Below, piece after piece: positions 26,703 through 34,728 of a stretch of DNA of 64,000 nucleotides; position 1 is the first letter of the stretch; the number at the start of each line of letters is the position of its first letter. The notes below the pieces were generated by a model. It was not told the origin of the DNA and searched no databases. It worked only from the letters and a program-made list of their open reading frames with translations. The stretch lies in contig CAYLUS010000004.1 of the NCBI GenBank assembly GCA_964386975.1, positions 1 through 64,000 of the forward strand, in the 5' to 3' direction. A program made the position numbers and the translations under genes. This DNA is from UBA6136 sp964386975 (GTDB taxonomy: Bacteria > Pseudomonadota > Gammaproteobacteria > Methylococcales > Methylococcaceae).

Positions 26703-27600
26703 TCTTCCCGAGGAGCTTGACAAAGCGCTGGTAGCGTTCCGGAAGAATCGTCCCACGATCAATCTCCCGCTGGATGGCGCATCCCAGGTCCCCAAGGTGC
26801 CGGCAGTCATTGAACTGGCAATCGGCGAGGTGCGGGCGAAACTCCCTGAAACCCCAGGCCAGGTCGTGAAGATCCATCTCGGCAAGGCCAAAGACGGCAA
26901 CCCCCGGACTATCAATCAGGTCGCCGCCGCTCGGCAGGTGATAGAGCATGGCGGCCGTCGTGGTGTGGCGGCCCAGCTGGGCTTTTTCTGAAAGCTCCCT
27001 GGTCCTGACATTTTTGCCGGGGAGAAGGGCATTGGTGAGGGAGGATTTGCCGACACCGGACTGTCCGGACAGCAGGCTGGATTTCCCTTCCAGCGCCTGA
27101 CGAAGGCCCTCAAGGCCATCTCCCGAGCGGGCGCTCACCTTGACGTTCGGGTAGCCGATGGCTTCATAGCCCGCCAGCGTAGCCTCAAAAGCCAGCGTTT
27201 TTCCCTGGTCGATCTTGTTGACTACGATCATGACACCGAGCCCCCGGTGTTCCGAAGCGGCCAGGTACTGATCGACCAGCAGCCAGTCGGGTTCCGGCTC
27301 CGGCGCCACGATGATGACGAGCTGATCGAGGTTGGCGGCGACCACCCGTACCCGGCCCCCATGTGCCGGACGGGTCAGGGCGCTCTTGCGGGGCATTACC
27401 CGCTCGACCCGCCCCTGGCCCGGGGCAACCGCGCACCACTCGACCCGGTCACCCGCCGCCACTGCGCCCAACTGCCGGCGGGTGTGGCAGAGCCATACCT
27501 CGCCGTCCTCGGCTTCGATCAGAAGACCTTGACCCAGATGGCTGAGCACCAGGCCGGGTGCCGGCGGCGAATGGCCTCCCGCGGCGTCCTTATGACTCAC
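26689..27600 (-). CDS. rsgA: ribosome small-subunit-dependent GTPase A
   Basis: The 303-residue circularly permuted GTPase acts in late 30S assembly. It has an N-terminal OB-fold (~20-90) and the GTPase motifs in permuted order: NKID (G4), GQSGVGKSSLTNAL (P-loop), then DSPG (G3). A C-terminal zinc site is formed by DCQFNDCRHLGDLGC. It is transcribed after the M48 protease gene with an 18-nt gap. Confidence 0.97.
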   Translation of the reverse strand: MSHKDAAGGHSPPAPGLVLSHLGQGLLIEAEDGEVWLCHTRRQLGAVAAGDRVEWCAVAPGQGRVERVMPRKSALTRPAHGGRVRVVAANLDQLVIIVAPEPEPDWLLVDQYLAASEHRGLGVMIVVNKIDQGKTLAFEATLAGYEAIGYPNVKVSARSGDGLEGLRQALEGKSSLLSGQSGVGKSSLTNALLPGKNVRTRELSEKAQLGRHTTTAAMLYHLPSGGDLIDSPGVAVFGLAEMDLHDLAWGFREFRPHLADCQFNDCRHLGDLGCAIQREIDRGTILPERYQRFVKLLGKMHLG

Positions 27601-27618
27601 GGCGTGTTGGGGGGGTCT

Positions 27619-28866
27619 TCAATGCCCTTCGTTTTTCAGGAGATTGTCGATCCGGATGGCCGCTGGTGGGTGGCTGTAGTGAAAGGCGGCGTAAAGGGGG
27701 TCCGGGGTCAGGGTGCTGGCATTCTCGCGATAGAGCTTGACCAGTGCGCTGACCAGATACTGGGCCTTCGTCTGGGCGGAAGCAAAATCGTCAGCTTCAA
27801 ATTCGAAGCGGCGCTGGAAATAGGCCATCACCGGTTTCAGAAACACCGTGAACACCGGCATGATCAGCATGAACAGCAGCAGCGCCGAGGCCATGGATCT
27901 GCCGCTGACGCCAAGGCCTTCGAAGAACCAGGGCTCCTGGCTTAACCAGCCCAGAAGGGCAAAGCCAATGAGGCTCATGAGGCTGCTGGTGATCAGCATT
28001 TTGATCACATGCCGGCATCTGAAATGACCCAGTTCGTGCGCCAGAACGGCCTCCAGTTCGTCATGTTCAAGGGAGTCCACGAGGGTGTCGAAAAAAACGA
28101 TCCGCTTGCTGTCGCCGATGCCGGTGAAGTAGGCGTTGCCATGTCCCGAGCGCTTGGAACCGTCCATCACGAAGATGCCTTTGCTCTGAAAACCGGAGCG
28201 GTCCAGCAAGGCCTCGATCCGCGCCTTGAGGTCCTGATCGGGCAAGGGGGTAAAGCGATTGAAAAGGGGCGCAATGACCGTCGGATAAGCCCAGCTCATG
28301 AAAATCGAAAAGCTCATCAAAATCGCCCAGGCAATGAGCCACCACAGGGGACCTGAAGAATTCATGACCCAGAGGATGACCGCCAGCAAAGGACCACCGA
28401 TCACAAGGCTGAGCACGGTCTGCAACATCAGGTCCTTGATGAACTGGGTCACGGTGCTGCGGTTGAAGCCATAGCGCGTTTCAATCACGAAGGTCTGGTA
28501 GAGATTCAAGGGGAGCTCAATCAGTTGCAGGATCAGCAAAACGCCCATGATCAGCAGCACCCCTGAGAAGAGGGGCGAAAGATTGAGGGGCTGAATCCAG
28601 CCCTCAACCACATTGATGCCGCCCCCTAGGGTCAGCGCCAGTAGCAGACCGACACCGACCAATCGGTCAAGATTGGCAATACGGCTCTTGTCCACCGTGT
28701 AATCCGCGGCTTTCTGATGTGCCTCCTTGGAGACCGTCGCCTTGAAGGCGGCAGGCACCTCTTGCCGGTGTTCAAGGACGTGCCTCACCTGACGCCGGGC
28801 CAGCCAGTACTCCAGCAGGAACGAGGTCGCTAGGGCGATGAGAAACAGTTGCGTAAAATCGTTCAT
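27619..28866 (-). CDS. M48 family metalloprotease, Ste24/CAAX-protease-like
   Basis: The 415-residue integral membrane protein has about seven hydrophobic segments. The zinc site is LAHELGHFRCRH (HExxH), with the distal Glu ligand in FEFEADDFA. The length and layout match bacterial Ste24 homologues, with N-terminal helices before an M48 catalytic domain. In eukaryotes the family processes prenylated proteins; bacterial substrates are mostly unknown, membrane quality control being likely. The gene is divergent from orn across ~90 nt and upstream of rsgA. Confidence 0.93.
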   Translation of the reverse strand: MNDFTQLFLIALATSFLLEYWLARRQVRHVLEHRQEVPAAFKATVSKEAHQKAADYTVDKSRIANLDRLVGVGLLLALTLGGGINVVEGWIQPLNLSPLFSGVLLIMGVLLILQLIELPLNLYQTFVIETRYGFNRSTVTQFIKDLMLQTVLSLVIGGPLLAVILWVMNSSGPLWWLIAWAILMSFSIFMSWAYPTVIAPLFNRFTPLPDQDLKARIEALLDRSGFQSKGIFVMDGSKRSGHGNAYFTGIGDSKRIVFFDTLVDSLEHDELEAVLAHELGHFRCRHVIKMLITSSLMSLIGFALLGWLSQEPWFFEGLGVSGRSMASALLLFMLIMPVFTVFLKPVMAYFQRRFEFEADDFASAQTKAQYLVSALVKLYRENASTLTPDPLYAAFHYSHPPAAIRIDNLLKNEGH

Positions 28867-28956
28867 ATGCGCGTTATCTATGTGTGTAAATCAATGTCCT
28901 GACGTTCAGATCCGACGCTGAAGTCCCTGTCTGACGTTTTCGTTTGCCGGAGCCCT

Positions 28957-29502
28957 ATGAATTCGAATCACCACCATCTGATCTGGATCGACCTTGAAAT
29001 GACCGGACTCGATCCGCTCAATGACCACATCATCGAGATTGCCACCCTCATTACCGATGCCGATCTCAAGGTGGTCGCCGAGGGTCCGAGCCTTGCGGTC
29101 CACCAGAGCGAGGCCGTACTGGCGGCGATGGATGAATGGAACACCAGCCATCATGGTCAATCGGGTCTGATCACGCGCGTCAGGGAGAGTTCCCTGAACG
29201 TTGCGGCGGCGGAAGCCATGACGCTTGAATTCATCAAGGCCTGGGTCCCGGCCCGCACGTCGCCCATCTGCGGTAACAGCATCTGTCAGGACCGAAGGTT
29301 CCTGGCGCGCCACATGCCAGAGCTCGAGGCCTATTTCCATTACCGCAATCTGGATGTATCGAGCGTGAAGGAGCTGGTGGCGCGTTGGGCGCCCGAAATC
29401 CTTGAGGGGTTCAAGAAGAGGGGCCAGCACCGCGCCTTGGACGACATTCGCGAATCCATCGAGGAGCTTCGCTACTATCGGGAGACGGTCTTCAAGATTT
29501 AG
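28957..29502 (+). CDS. orn: oligoribonuclease
   Basis: The 181-residue DEDDh 3'-5' exonuclease degrades two- to five-nucleotide RNAs and the pGpG left by cyclic-di-GMP turnover. The exonuclease motifs are WIDLEMTGLDP (Exo I), GNSICQDRRFL (Exo II) and HRALDDIRESIEELRYYR (Exo III). Length and sequence are normal for gammaproteobacteria, and the position next to rsgA and the M48 gene is a common arrangement. Confidence 0.97.
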   Translation: MNSNHHHLIWIDLEMTGLDPLNDHIIEIATLITDADLKVVAEGPSLAVHQSEAVLAAMDEWNTSHHGQSGLITRVRESSLNVAAAEAMTLEFIKAWVPARTSPICGNSICQDRRFLARHMPELEAYFHYRNLDVSSVKELVARWAPEILEGFKKRGQHRALDDIRESIEELRYYRETVFKI

Positions 29503-29509
29503 GGGGGAC

Positions 29510-29698
29510 TTACAGCCCTGCAATGATCGCGATCAGCAGCAAAAGGGCGATGATGCCGATGGTGATGAACATCGTGAACCAGCTCCAGCGGGGGGCGGTT
29601 GGTGGTTCAAAGTCAATGCCCTCGGCGACCGGGTTCCCGCAGCTACTGCAGACCACGGCCTTGTCTTTCATTTCATTTCCGCAATGACGGCAGAACAT
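29510..29698 (-). CDS. zinc-ribbon small membrane protein
   Basis: The 62-residue protein has an N-terminal zinc ribbon (CRHCG...CSSCGNP; two CxxC pairs), a short Pro-rich linker and one C-terminal membrane helix of about 20 hydrophobic residues. The start at 29698 has TGAGG about 8 nt upstream and puts the first CxxC near the N-terminus; a start 15 nt further up is less likely. It is convergent with orn, 7 nt apart. The function is unknown. Confidence 0.8.
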   Translation of the reverse strand: MFCRHCGNEMKDKAVVCSSCGNPVAEGIDFEPPTAPRWSWFTMFITIGIIALLLLIAIIAGL

Positions 29699-29957
29699 CG
29701 GAGACCTCAGCAAATGTCGTTCTTGGGGGGCGCGAAGCCTTTAAGGGCTCCGGACCGCTGCTTCTTCATAAGACAAGAGCATAGCCGATGCCAGCCAGGC
29801 TTGCCACGCCCCTTGGGCGGGTGGATGAGGCCTCAGCCATGAAACCGCAGCAGATCGTGCGCGGACGTGGGGAGTGTGTGAGAATAGCGCCCCGAGAGCT
29901 CCGGCCAGGGTCGATGCTTGGTGCGGATTCCCAATCACTCCCAACAGGAAGACGTCT

Positions 29958-30302
29958 ATGAGCAAGAAGACAATTTCAACCGTTTTGGCAACCGTTGCGA
30001 CCACGTTTGCAGGTACGGCTGCTGCCACCGAGAACCCCTTCGCCATGCAGTCGCTGGCATCAGGCTATGTGACCGTTGCTGAAGCCGGCAAGGAGAGCAA
30101 GGAAATGGTCTGTGGCGAGGGCAAGTGCGGCGGCATGAAAATGAAGAATCCCGAGATGAACTGCGGCGCGATGATGGAGCAGGCCAAGAAGGGCGAAGCG
30201 CAGCAGGGCAAAGCAATGGAAGGCAAGTGCGCGGGCATGCCTGGCATGGGCGGATCGCAAAATGCGACCCCGGCGACCCCCACCCCGATGCCTGGCCATT
30301 AA
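29958..30302 (+). CDS. hvfA: HvfA/bufferin-type RiPP precursor (copper-linked, Cys-containing)
   Basis: The 114-residue precursor has a Sec signal peptide (MSKKTISTVLATV..., cleavage near TAAA/TENP) and a Cys/Met/Lys/Gly-rich core. Two EGKC units are present (Cys57 in GEGKCGG, Cys91 in MEGKCAG), plus Cys52 and Cys69. The EGKC units are characteristic of HvfA/bufferin precursors, whose cysteines are modified to oxazolone/thioamide or thiooxazole groups by a partner MNIO enzyme. The ATG at 29958 has AGGA upstream; an earlier in-frame start would spoil the signal peptide. The modifying genes follow directly. Named from homology and context; the modification itself is inferred. Confidence 0.85.
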   Translation: MSKKTISTVLATVATTFAGTAAATENPFAMQSLASGYVTVAEAGKESKEMVCGEGKCGGMKMKNPEMNCGAMMEQAKKGEAQQGKAMEGKCAGMPGMGGSQNATPATPTPMPGH

Positions 30303-30331
30303 GGTAGCCAACGGGGAGGGATCCTCGGTCA

Positions 30332-31156
30332 ATGGCGGATTCTCCTGAGGGGGTCGGGCTCGGACTTCGGCGCGTGCTCGTCGATGCCCTGCTTGAGCCC
30401 CACCCTCACCGCTTTGACTTCTTTGAAATCGCCCCTGAAAACTGGATGCGCATCGGTGGGCGGCTGGGGCGAAAGTTCCGGGAGCTCACCGAACGCGAGA
30501 CCTTCCTCGCCCATGGTCTGTCCCTGTCCCTCGGTGGGCCCGAACCGCTGAATGAAGACTTTGTGCGGGAGCTTAAGGCCTTTCTCAGGGCGCATGGGAT
30601 CGCGCACTACAGTGAACACCTCAGCGCCTCCAGCGATGGGGGGCATCTGTATGATCTGATGCCCATTCCCTTCACTGAGGCGGCTCTAAGGGTGGTCGCG
30701 GAGCGGATTCAGCGGGTTCAGGACATTCTGGGCCAGAAAATGGCCATCGAGAATGTGTCCACCTATGCCGCCCCCGGCGCTGAAATGGACGAAATTGATT
30801 TTCTCCAAGGCGTAGCAGATGCCGCGGACTGTCACATCCTGCTGGATGTCAATAACATCTTCGTCAACAGTATCAACCATGGCTACGATGCACGCGCTTT
30901 CATGGCCGCTGTGCCGGCTGACCGGGTCATTGGTCTCCACGTTGCTGGCCACTATGTGGAATCCGAAGATCTTCTGATCGACACCCACGGCGCCCCGGTC
31001 GTTGCGGGGGTCTTCGATCTTCTGGATCGGACCTATGCGCGTCTTGGGCCACTTCCGACCCTCCTGGAGCGTGACTTCAATATACCGCCCCTGGCCGAAC
31101 TGGCTGAAGAGGTGGAGAAAATCAGATCCATTCAGGCGGGCCATGGCGGGCTCTGA
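30332..31156 (+). CDS. hvfB: DUF692 multinuclear non-heme iron-dependent oxidase (MNIO), HvfB/BufB-like
   Basis: The 274-residue TIM-barrel enzyme modifies cysteines of the precursor peptide. DUF692 motifs: GVGLGLRRVL at the N-terminus, FFEIAPENWM, HYSEHLSAS, MAIENVSTYA, LLDVNNIFVNSINHG, GLHVAGHY and DTHGAPV; these carry the His, Glu, Asp and Asn iron ligands. It is 29 nt downstream of the precursor gene and overlaps the partner gene by 14 nt. Known relatives (MbnB, HvfB, BufB) act as two-protein complexes with their partner. Confidence 0.93.
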   Translation: MADSPEGVGLGLRRVLVDALLEPHPHRFDFFEIAPENWMRIGGRLGRKFRELTERETFLAHGLSLSLGGPEPLNEDFVRELKAFLRAHGIAHYSEHLSASSDGGHLYDLMPIPFTEAALRVVAERIQRVQDILGQKMAIENVSTYAAPGAEMDEIDFLQGVADAADCHILLDVNNIFVNSINHGYDARAFMAAVPADRVIGLHVAGHYVESEDLLIDTHGAPVVAGVFDLLDRTYARLGPLPTLLERDFNIPPLAELAEEVEKIRSIQAGHGGL

Positions 31157-31898
31157 GGCGGATTTCAGGGCAGTGCAGGCGGCATTTGCCGCCTACATCC
31201 GGGACCCCCGATCCGCAGCCCCGCCTGAAGGGGTGCCTCTGGCCCGGATGCAGGTCTACCGGGACCTGTTCTTCAATAACATCGCCAGCTTTATCCAAAC
31301 TGGTTTTCCGGTACTAAGACGCCTTCTTTCAGAGGCCGAATGGCAGACGCTGATCCAGTCGTTCTTCGCCACGCACGCCTGTCGTACCCCGTTGTTCGTG
31401 GGGATTGCCGAGGAGTTTTCCGACTGGATGGAGCGCCAACCTCCCTCAGCCTTCGCGCAACGCCCTTTTCTTCCCGAGCTGGTTCGCCATGAATGGGTAG
31501 AGCTTGCGCTCTCGACCCGCATGGGAGAGTGCCCGCCCTTGGATCCCCAGTTTGAGCACGGACTTGAAGCCAAGGTGCTCCGTCTTTCATCACTGGCGGT
31601 AATTCGCGCCTACGCCTTTCCGGTGCATCGGATCGGACCGGATCACCAACCGGTCGCCGCACCCGATGCCAAAACCTACCTTCTGGCCTATCGCGACCGC
31701 GAGGAACTGGTGCAGTTCATTGAACTTAACGCCATCAGCTTCGCTCTCCTCGAGTGTCTGTCCCAATCCGATCCGGAGCCTTTGCGCCAGATCCTCTCCG
31801 ATCTGGCGCAGGCAATGGGTCACCCGGATCCCGCCGCGGTGATTGCGTTTGGGCAAGACCTTGTCATCACCCTCCATCGCCAAGGGGTCTTGGGCTAG
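31143..31898 (+). CDS. hvfC: DUF2063 RiPP recognition/partner protein, HvfC/BufC-like
   Basis: The 251-residue protein has the N-terminal DUF2063 domain: FAAYIRDP, ARMQVYRDLFFNNIASFIQTGFPVLRRLL, FFATHACRTPLF and FLPELVRHEWVELAL. The C-terminal part is the usual recognition-element-like domain for the leader or precursor peptide. The ATG at 31143 lies inside the end of the MNIO gene. A strong terminator follows, so the cluster ends here; the DoxX-like fourth gene (hvfD) seen in some clusters is absent. Confidence 0.9.
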   Translation: MAGSEADFRAVQAAFAAYIRDPRSAAPPEGVPLARMQVYRDLFFNNIASFIQTGFPVLRRLLSEAEWQTLIQSFFATHACRTPLFVGIAEEFSDWMERQPPSAFAQRPFLPELVRHEWVELALSTRMGECPPLDPQFEHGLEAKVLRLSSLAVIRAYAFPVHRIGPDHQPVAAPDAKTYLLAYRDREELVQFIELNAISFALLECLSQSDPEPLRQILSDLAQAMGHPDPAAVIAFGQDLVITLHRQGVLG

Positions 31899-31927
31899 GA
31901 CGCGGCGCTTCTGGCGTGCGCTGCGAT

Positions 31928-31950
31928 GCCCCGTGATGGGGCTTTTTTTT
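31928..31950 (+). terminator. Rho-independent terminator after hvfC
   Basis: The hairpin GCCCC-GTGAT-GGGGC is followed by eight T, 30 nt downstream of the hvfC stop. It separates the RiPP cluster from ntrBC. Confidence 0.9.
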
Positions 31951-31960
31951 GACGCCATAA

Positions 31961-31977
31961 TGCCCCATTATGGTGCA
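31961..31977. promoter_or_regulatory. NtrC-type operator upstream of ntrBC
   Basis: TGCCCC-ATTAT-GGTGCA differs at a single base from the NtrC consensus TGCACC-N5-GGTGCA. It lies 93 nt before the ntrB start. In enteric bacteria NtrC binds such a site to control its own glnL promoter; autoregulation here is inferred. A wider palindrome, CCATAAT...ATTATGG (31955-31973), overlaps it. Confidence 0.65.
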
Positions 31978-32069
31978 ATGAAGGGTTCTTGAGCCGCCTC
32001 GAGTAAGCCACAGCCCCGCTGGCTGGGGCCTCGCGCCGTTCTGGCCCTCAAATTGCAACACATCGGACC

Positions 32070-33143
32070 ATGAATCCACGCGATCCCGCTCAACTCTGTC
32101 TTCGTATCCTTGACCACCTCACGGATGCCGTGTTGCTGTTCGAGCCGGACTGCTGTCTGGCCTACATCAACCTGGCCGGTGAAATGCTGTTTCAGGTCAG
32201 TGCCCGCCAGGTGATGGGGCTTCGTGCCAGCGAGATGTTTGGTCTGTGCGATCGCACCATTGAGTCGGATTTCAAGCGGGCTCTACAGCGCGGTGAGACC
32301 CTGACCAAGCGCAATCTGGCCCTCGGGATGCCATCGCAGCCGGCAACCGTCAATCTCACCATCGTGCCCATCCTCGACAAGGATCGACCTGAGTCGGTGC
32401 TGGTGCAGATCGAACAGGTCGACCGGCACCTTCGGATTTCCATGGAGGAGCAGATTCTGGCGCAGCAGAATGCTGCCCGCATGCTGCTGAGGGGCCTGGC
32501 CCATGAAATCAAGAATCCGCTGGGCGGTATCCGCGGGTCCGCACAGCTCCTTGAGCGGGAACTGCCCGATGAGGAGCTGCGGGAGTACACCCAGATCATC
32601 ATGGACGAATCCGACCGCCTGCAGTTGCTGGTCGACCGGATGCTGGGTCCCAACAAGCCCCTGACCATGGAGCCAATCAATATTCATAAGGTGCTGGAAC
32701 GGGTGCGGCAGTTGGTCAAGGTCGAGGTGCCGCCCGAGGTGCTCATTGATCGTGACTATGACCCCAGTATTCCCCTGGTCAATGGCGATGGCGATCTTCT
32801 GATCCAGGCCATTCTCAACATGGTCCGCAATGCCGCGCAGGCGGTGGGCCAGCGGGGCACCATTTTGATCCGGACCCGAATACACCGGCAGGTGACCATC
32901 GGTCACAAGCGCAACCGCATGGCCGTCAAGATCGAGATTGAGGATGATGGTCCGGGAATCCCCCCGGAAATCATGGGTCAGATCTTTTATCCGATGGTGA
33001 CTGGCAGGGCAGAGGGGACAGGACTTGGGCTTTCCATCGCGCAATCGCTGATCAACCAGCATGGCGGCCTCATTGAATGTGCCAGCGAGGCCGGGCATAC
33101 CGTATTTTCAATCTATCTACCCCTGGAGATGGGCCATGGATAA
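32070..33143 (+). CDS. glnL: nitrogen regulation sensor histidine kinase NtrB
   Basis: The 357-residue cytoplasmic two-component kinase has an N-terminal PAS domain (~10-120). The H-box GLAHEIKNPLGGIRGSAQLL carries phospho-accepting His145. The HATPase domain shows NMVRNAAQAV (N box), DDGPGIPPEIM (G1) and GRAEGTGLGLSIAQ (G2). There is no membrane segment, as expected for NtrB, which is controlled by the PII protein. It overlaps ntrC by 8 nt. Confidence 0.96.
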   Translation: MNPRDPAQLCLRILDHLTDAVLLFEPDCCLAYINLAGEMLFQVSARQVMGLRASEMFGLCDRTIESDFKRALQRGETLTKRNLALGMPSQPATVNLTIVPILDKDRPESVLVQIEQVDRHLRISMEEQILAQQNAARMLLRGLAHEIKNPLGGIRGSAQLLERELPDEELREYTQIIMDESDRLQLLVDRMLGPNKPLTMEPINIHKVLERVRQLVKVEVPPEVLIDRDYDPSIPLVNGDGDLLIQAILNMVRNAAQAVGQRGTILIRTRIHRQVTIGHKRNRMAVKIEIEDDGPGIPPEIMGQIFYPMVTGRAEGTGLGLSIAQSLINQHGGLIECASEAGHTVFSIYLPLEMGHG

Positions 33144-34551
33144 CGCAGACGAGGTCTGGATTGTCGACGACGACCGGTCGATTCGCTGGGTGCTGGAAAA
33201 GGCGCTCCAGAAAGCGGGCATCCTCACCAAAAGCTTTTCAAGCGGAGATAGCCTGCTTGAACACCTCGGCTCGGACACGCCGGATGCCATCATTACGGAT
33301 ATTCGCATGCCCGGCATCGACGGCATCAGTCTTCTCAAACGCCTGCAGGCCCAGCACCCGGATCTTCCTGTCATCATCATGACGGCGCACTCTGACCTTG
33401 AGAGTGCGGTTTCCGCCTTCCATGGCGGGGCGTTTGAATACCTTCCCAAGCCCTTTGATATCGATGAGGCGGTGGATCGCGTCCAGCGCGCCTGCGTTCA
33501 GGCCCGTAACCTGCGTCAGGACAAGGACCCCCTGCCGATCGCGGAGGCAACGCCGGAGATCATCGGCGCCGCCCCCAGCATGCAGGAAGTGTTCAGGGCC
33601 ATAGCGCGCCTGGCGCGCTCCCATATCACGGTGCTGATCAATGGTGAATCAGGGACGGGCAAGGAATTGGTGGCCAAGGCCCTGCATCGCCACAGTCCCC
33701 GGGCCGCGCAACCGTTCATTGCCCTGAACATGGCGGCCATACCCAGGGATCTGCTGGAGTCTGAGCTTTTCGGGCATGAGCGGGGCGCCTTCACCGGTGC
33801 TCAGGCGCGCCGTGCCGGACGCTTCGAGCAAGCCGATGGCGGCACCCTGTTTCTGGATGAGATCGGCGACATGCCGGCGGAACTCCAGACCCGCTTGCTG
33901 CGCGTTCTGGCCGATGGTGAGTTCTTTCCCGTGGGAGCCCATGCGCCGGTGCGGGTAGATGTCAGGATCATCGCGGCGACCCACCAGAACCTGGACCAGC
34001 TGGTGGCCGAGGGTCGATTTCGGGAGGATCTCTACCACCGCCTCAATGTCATCCGGATTCATTTGCCGGCGCTCCGGGAGCGGCGTCAGGACATCCCCTT
34101 GTTGCTGCGTCATTTCCTCAAGGAGGCCAGCCATGAAATCCGGGGCGAGGCCAAGAACCTCCTGCCTGAGGTTGAAACCTACCTTTGTCAGCTGGACTGG
34201 CCCGGCAATGTCCGACAACTCGAAAATACCTGCCGCTGGATCACGGTCATGGCCGCCGGTAAGGATGTTCACCTTGACGATCTTCCCCCGGAATTGCTGC
34301 AGCCACCGAGGGAGGGAGCGCTTGGGCCCATTCCCGAGGGTTGGCAGGAGGCCTTGCGGGTCTGGGTCGATGAGCAGGTCCGTCAGGGTCATATCAACAT
34401 TGCCAAGGATGCGATTGAGTCCGCCGAGGGCATCCTGATTCGCACGGCCCTCGGTGCGACGCGGGGTCGACGCCAGGAGGCCGCCAAGCTTCTGGGCTAT
34501 GGCCGTAATACCCTGACGCGCAAGATTTCAGAGCTGCATCTGGACGTTTGA
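33136..34551 (+). CDS. glnG: nitrogen regulation response regulator NtrC (sigma-54 activator)
   Basis: The 471-residue protein has a receiver domain with phospho-acceptor Asp55 in ITDIRMPG. The AAA+ domain carries GESGTGKE (~170), GAFTGA (~217, the sigma-54 contact loop) and LFLDEIGDMP. The C-terminal Fis-type helix-turn-helix lies at ~430-468 (RRQEAAKLLGYGRNTLTRK). The ATG at 33136 lies inside the end of ntrB; an upstream in-frame start would add residues before the normal receiver start. It activates nitrogen-limitation genes from TGCACC-N5-GGTGCA sites. Confidence 0.97.
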   Translation: MDNADEVWIVDDDRSIRWVLEKALQKAGILTKSFSSGDSLLEHLGSDTPDAIITDIRMPGIDGISLLKRLQAQHPDLPVIIMTAHSDLESAVSAFHGGAFEYLPKPFDIDEAVDRVQRACVQARNLRQDKDPLPIAEATPEIIGAAPSMQEVFRAIARLARSHITVLINGESGTGKELVAKALHRHSPRAAQPFIALNMAAIPRDLLESELFGHERGAFTGAQARRAGRFEQADGGTLFLDEIGDMPAELQTRLLRVLADGEFFPVGAHAPVRVDVRIIAATHQNLDQLVAEGRFREDLYHRLNVIRIHLPALRERRQDIPLLLRHFLKEASHEIRGEAKNLLPEVETYLCQLDWPGNVRQLENTCRWITVMAAGKDVHLDDLPPELLQPPREGALGPIPEGWQEALRVWVDEQVRQGHINIAKDAIESAEGILIRTALGATRGRRQEAAKLLGYGRNTLTRKISELHLDV

Positions 34552-34728
34552 AGCCACTCTCGGTGAACGGGCTGGTTCCTGTACGGGTGCCAATCGCCCG
34601 GCACAGGGATGCGATAATGTTCCCAAGCTCAGCGCGTAAGTTCATCGCGTTTGTTAAGAAGGACACGCTCCTCGACCCAGTGGCGGGGAAGTGCCTACAG
34701 ATTCGTGGACCAGAACCAGGAACCCTCC

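Noticed and set aside
34600..34613. sigma-54-like GG...GC pair before glgP
   Set aside because: The spacing between GG and GC is 9 nt instead of the required 10, and the flanking bases fit poorly.
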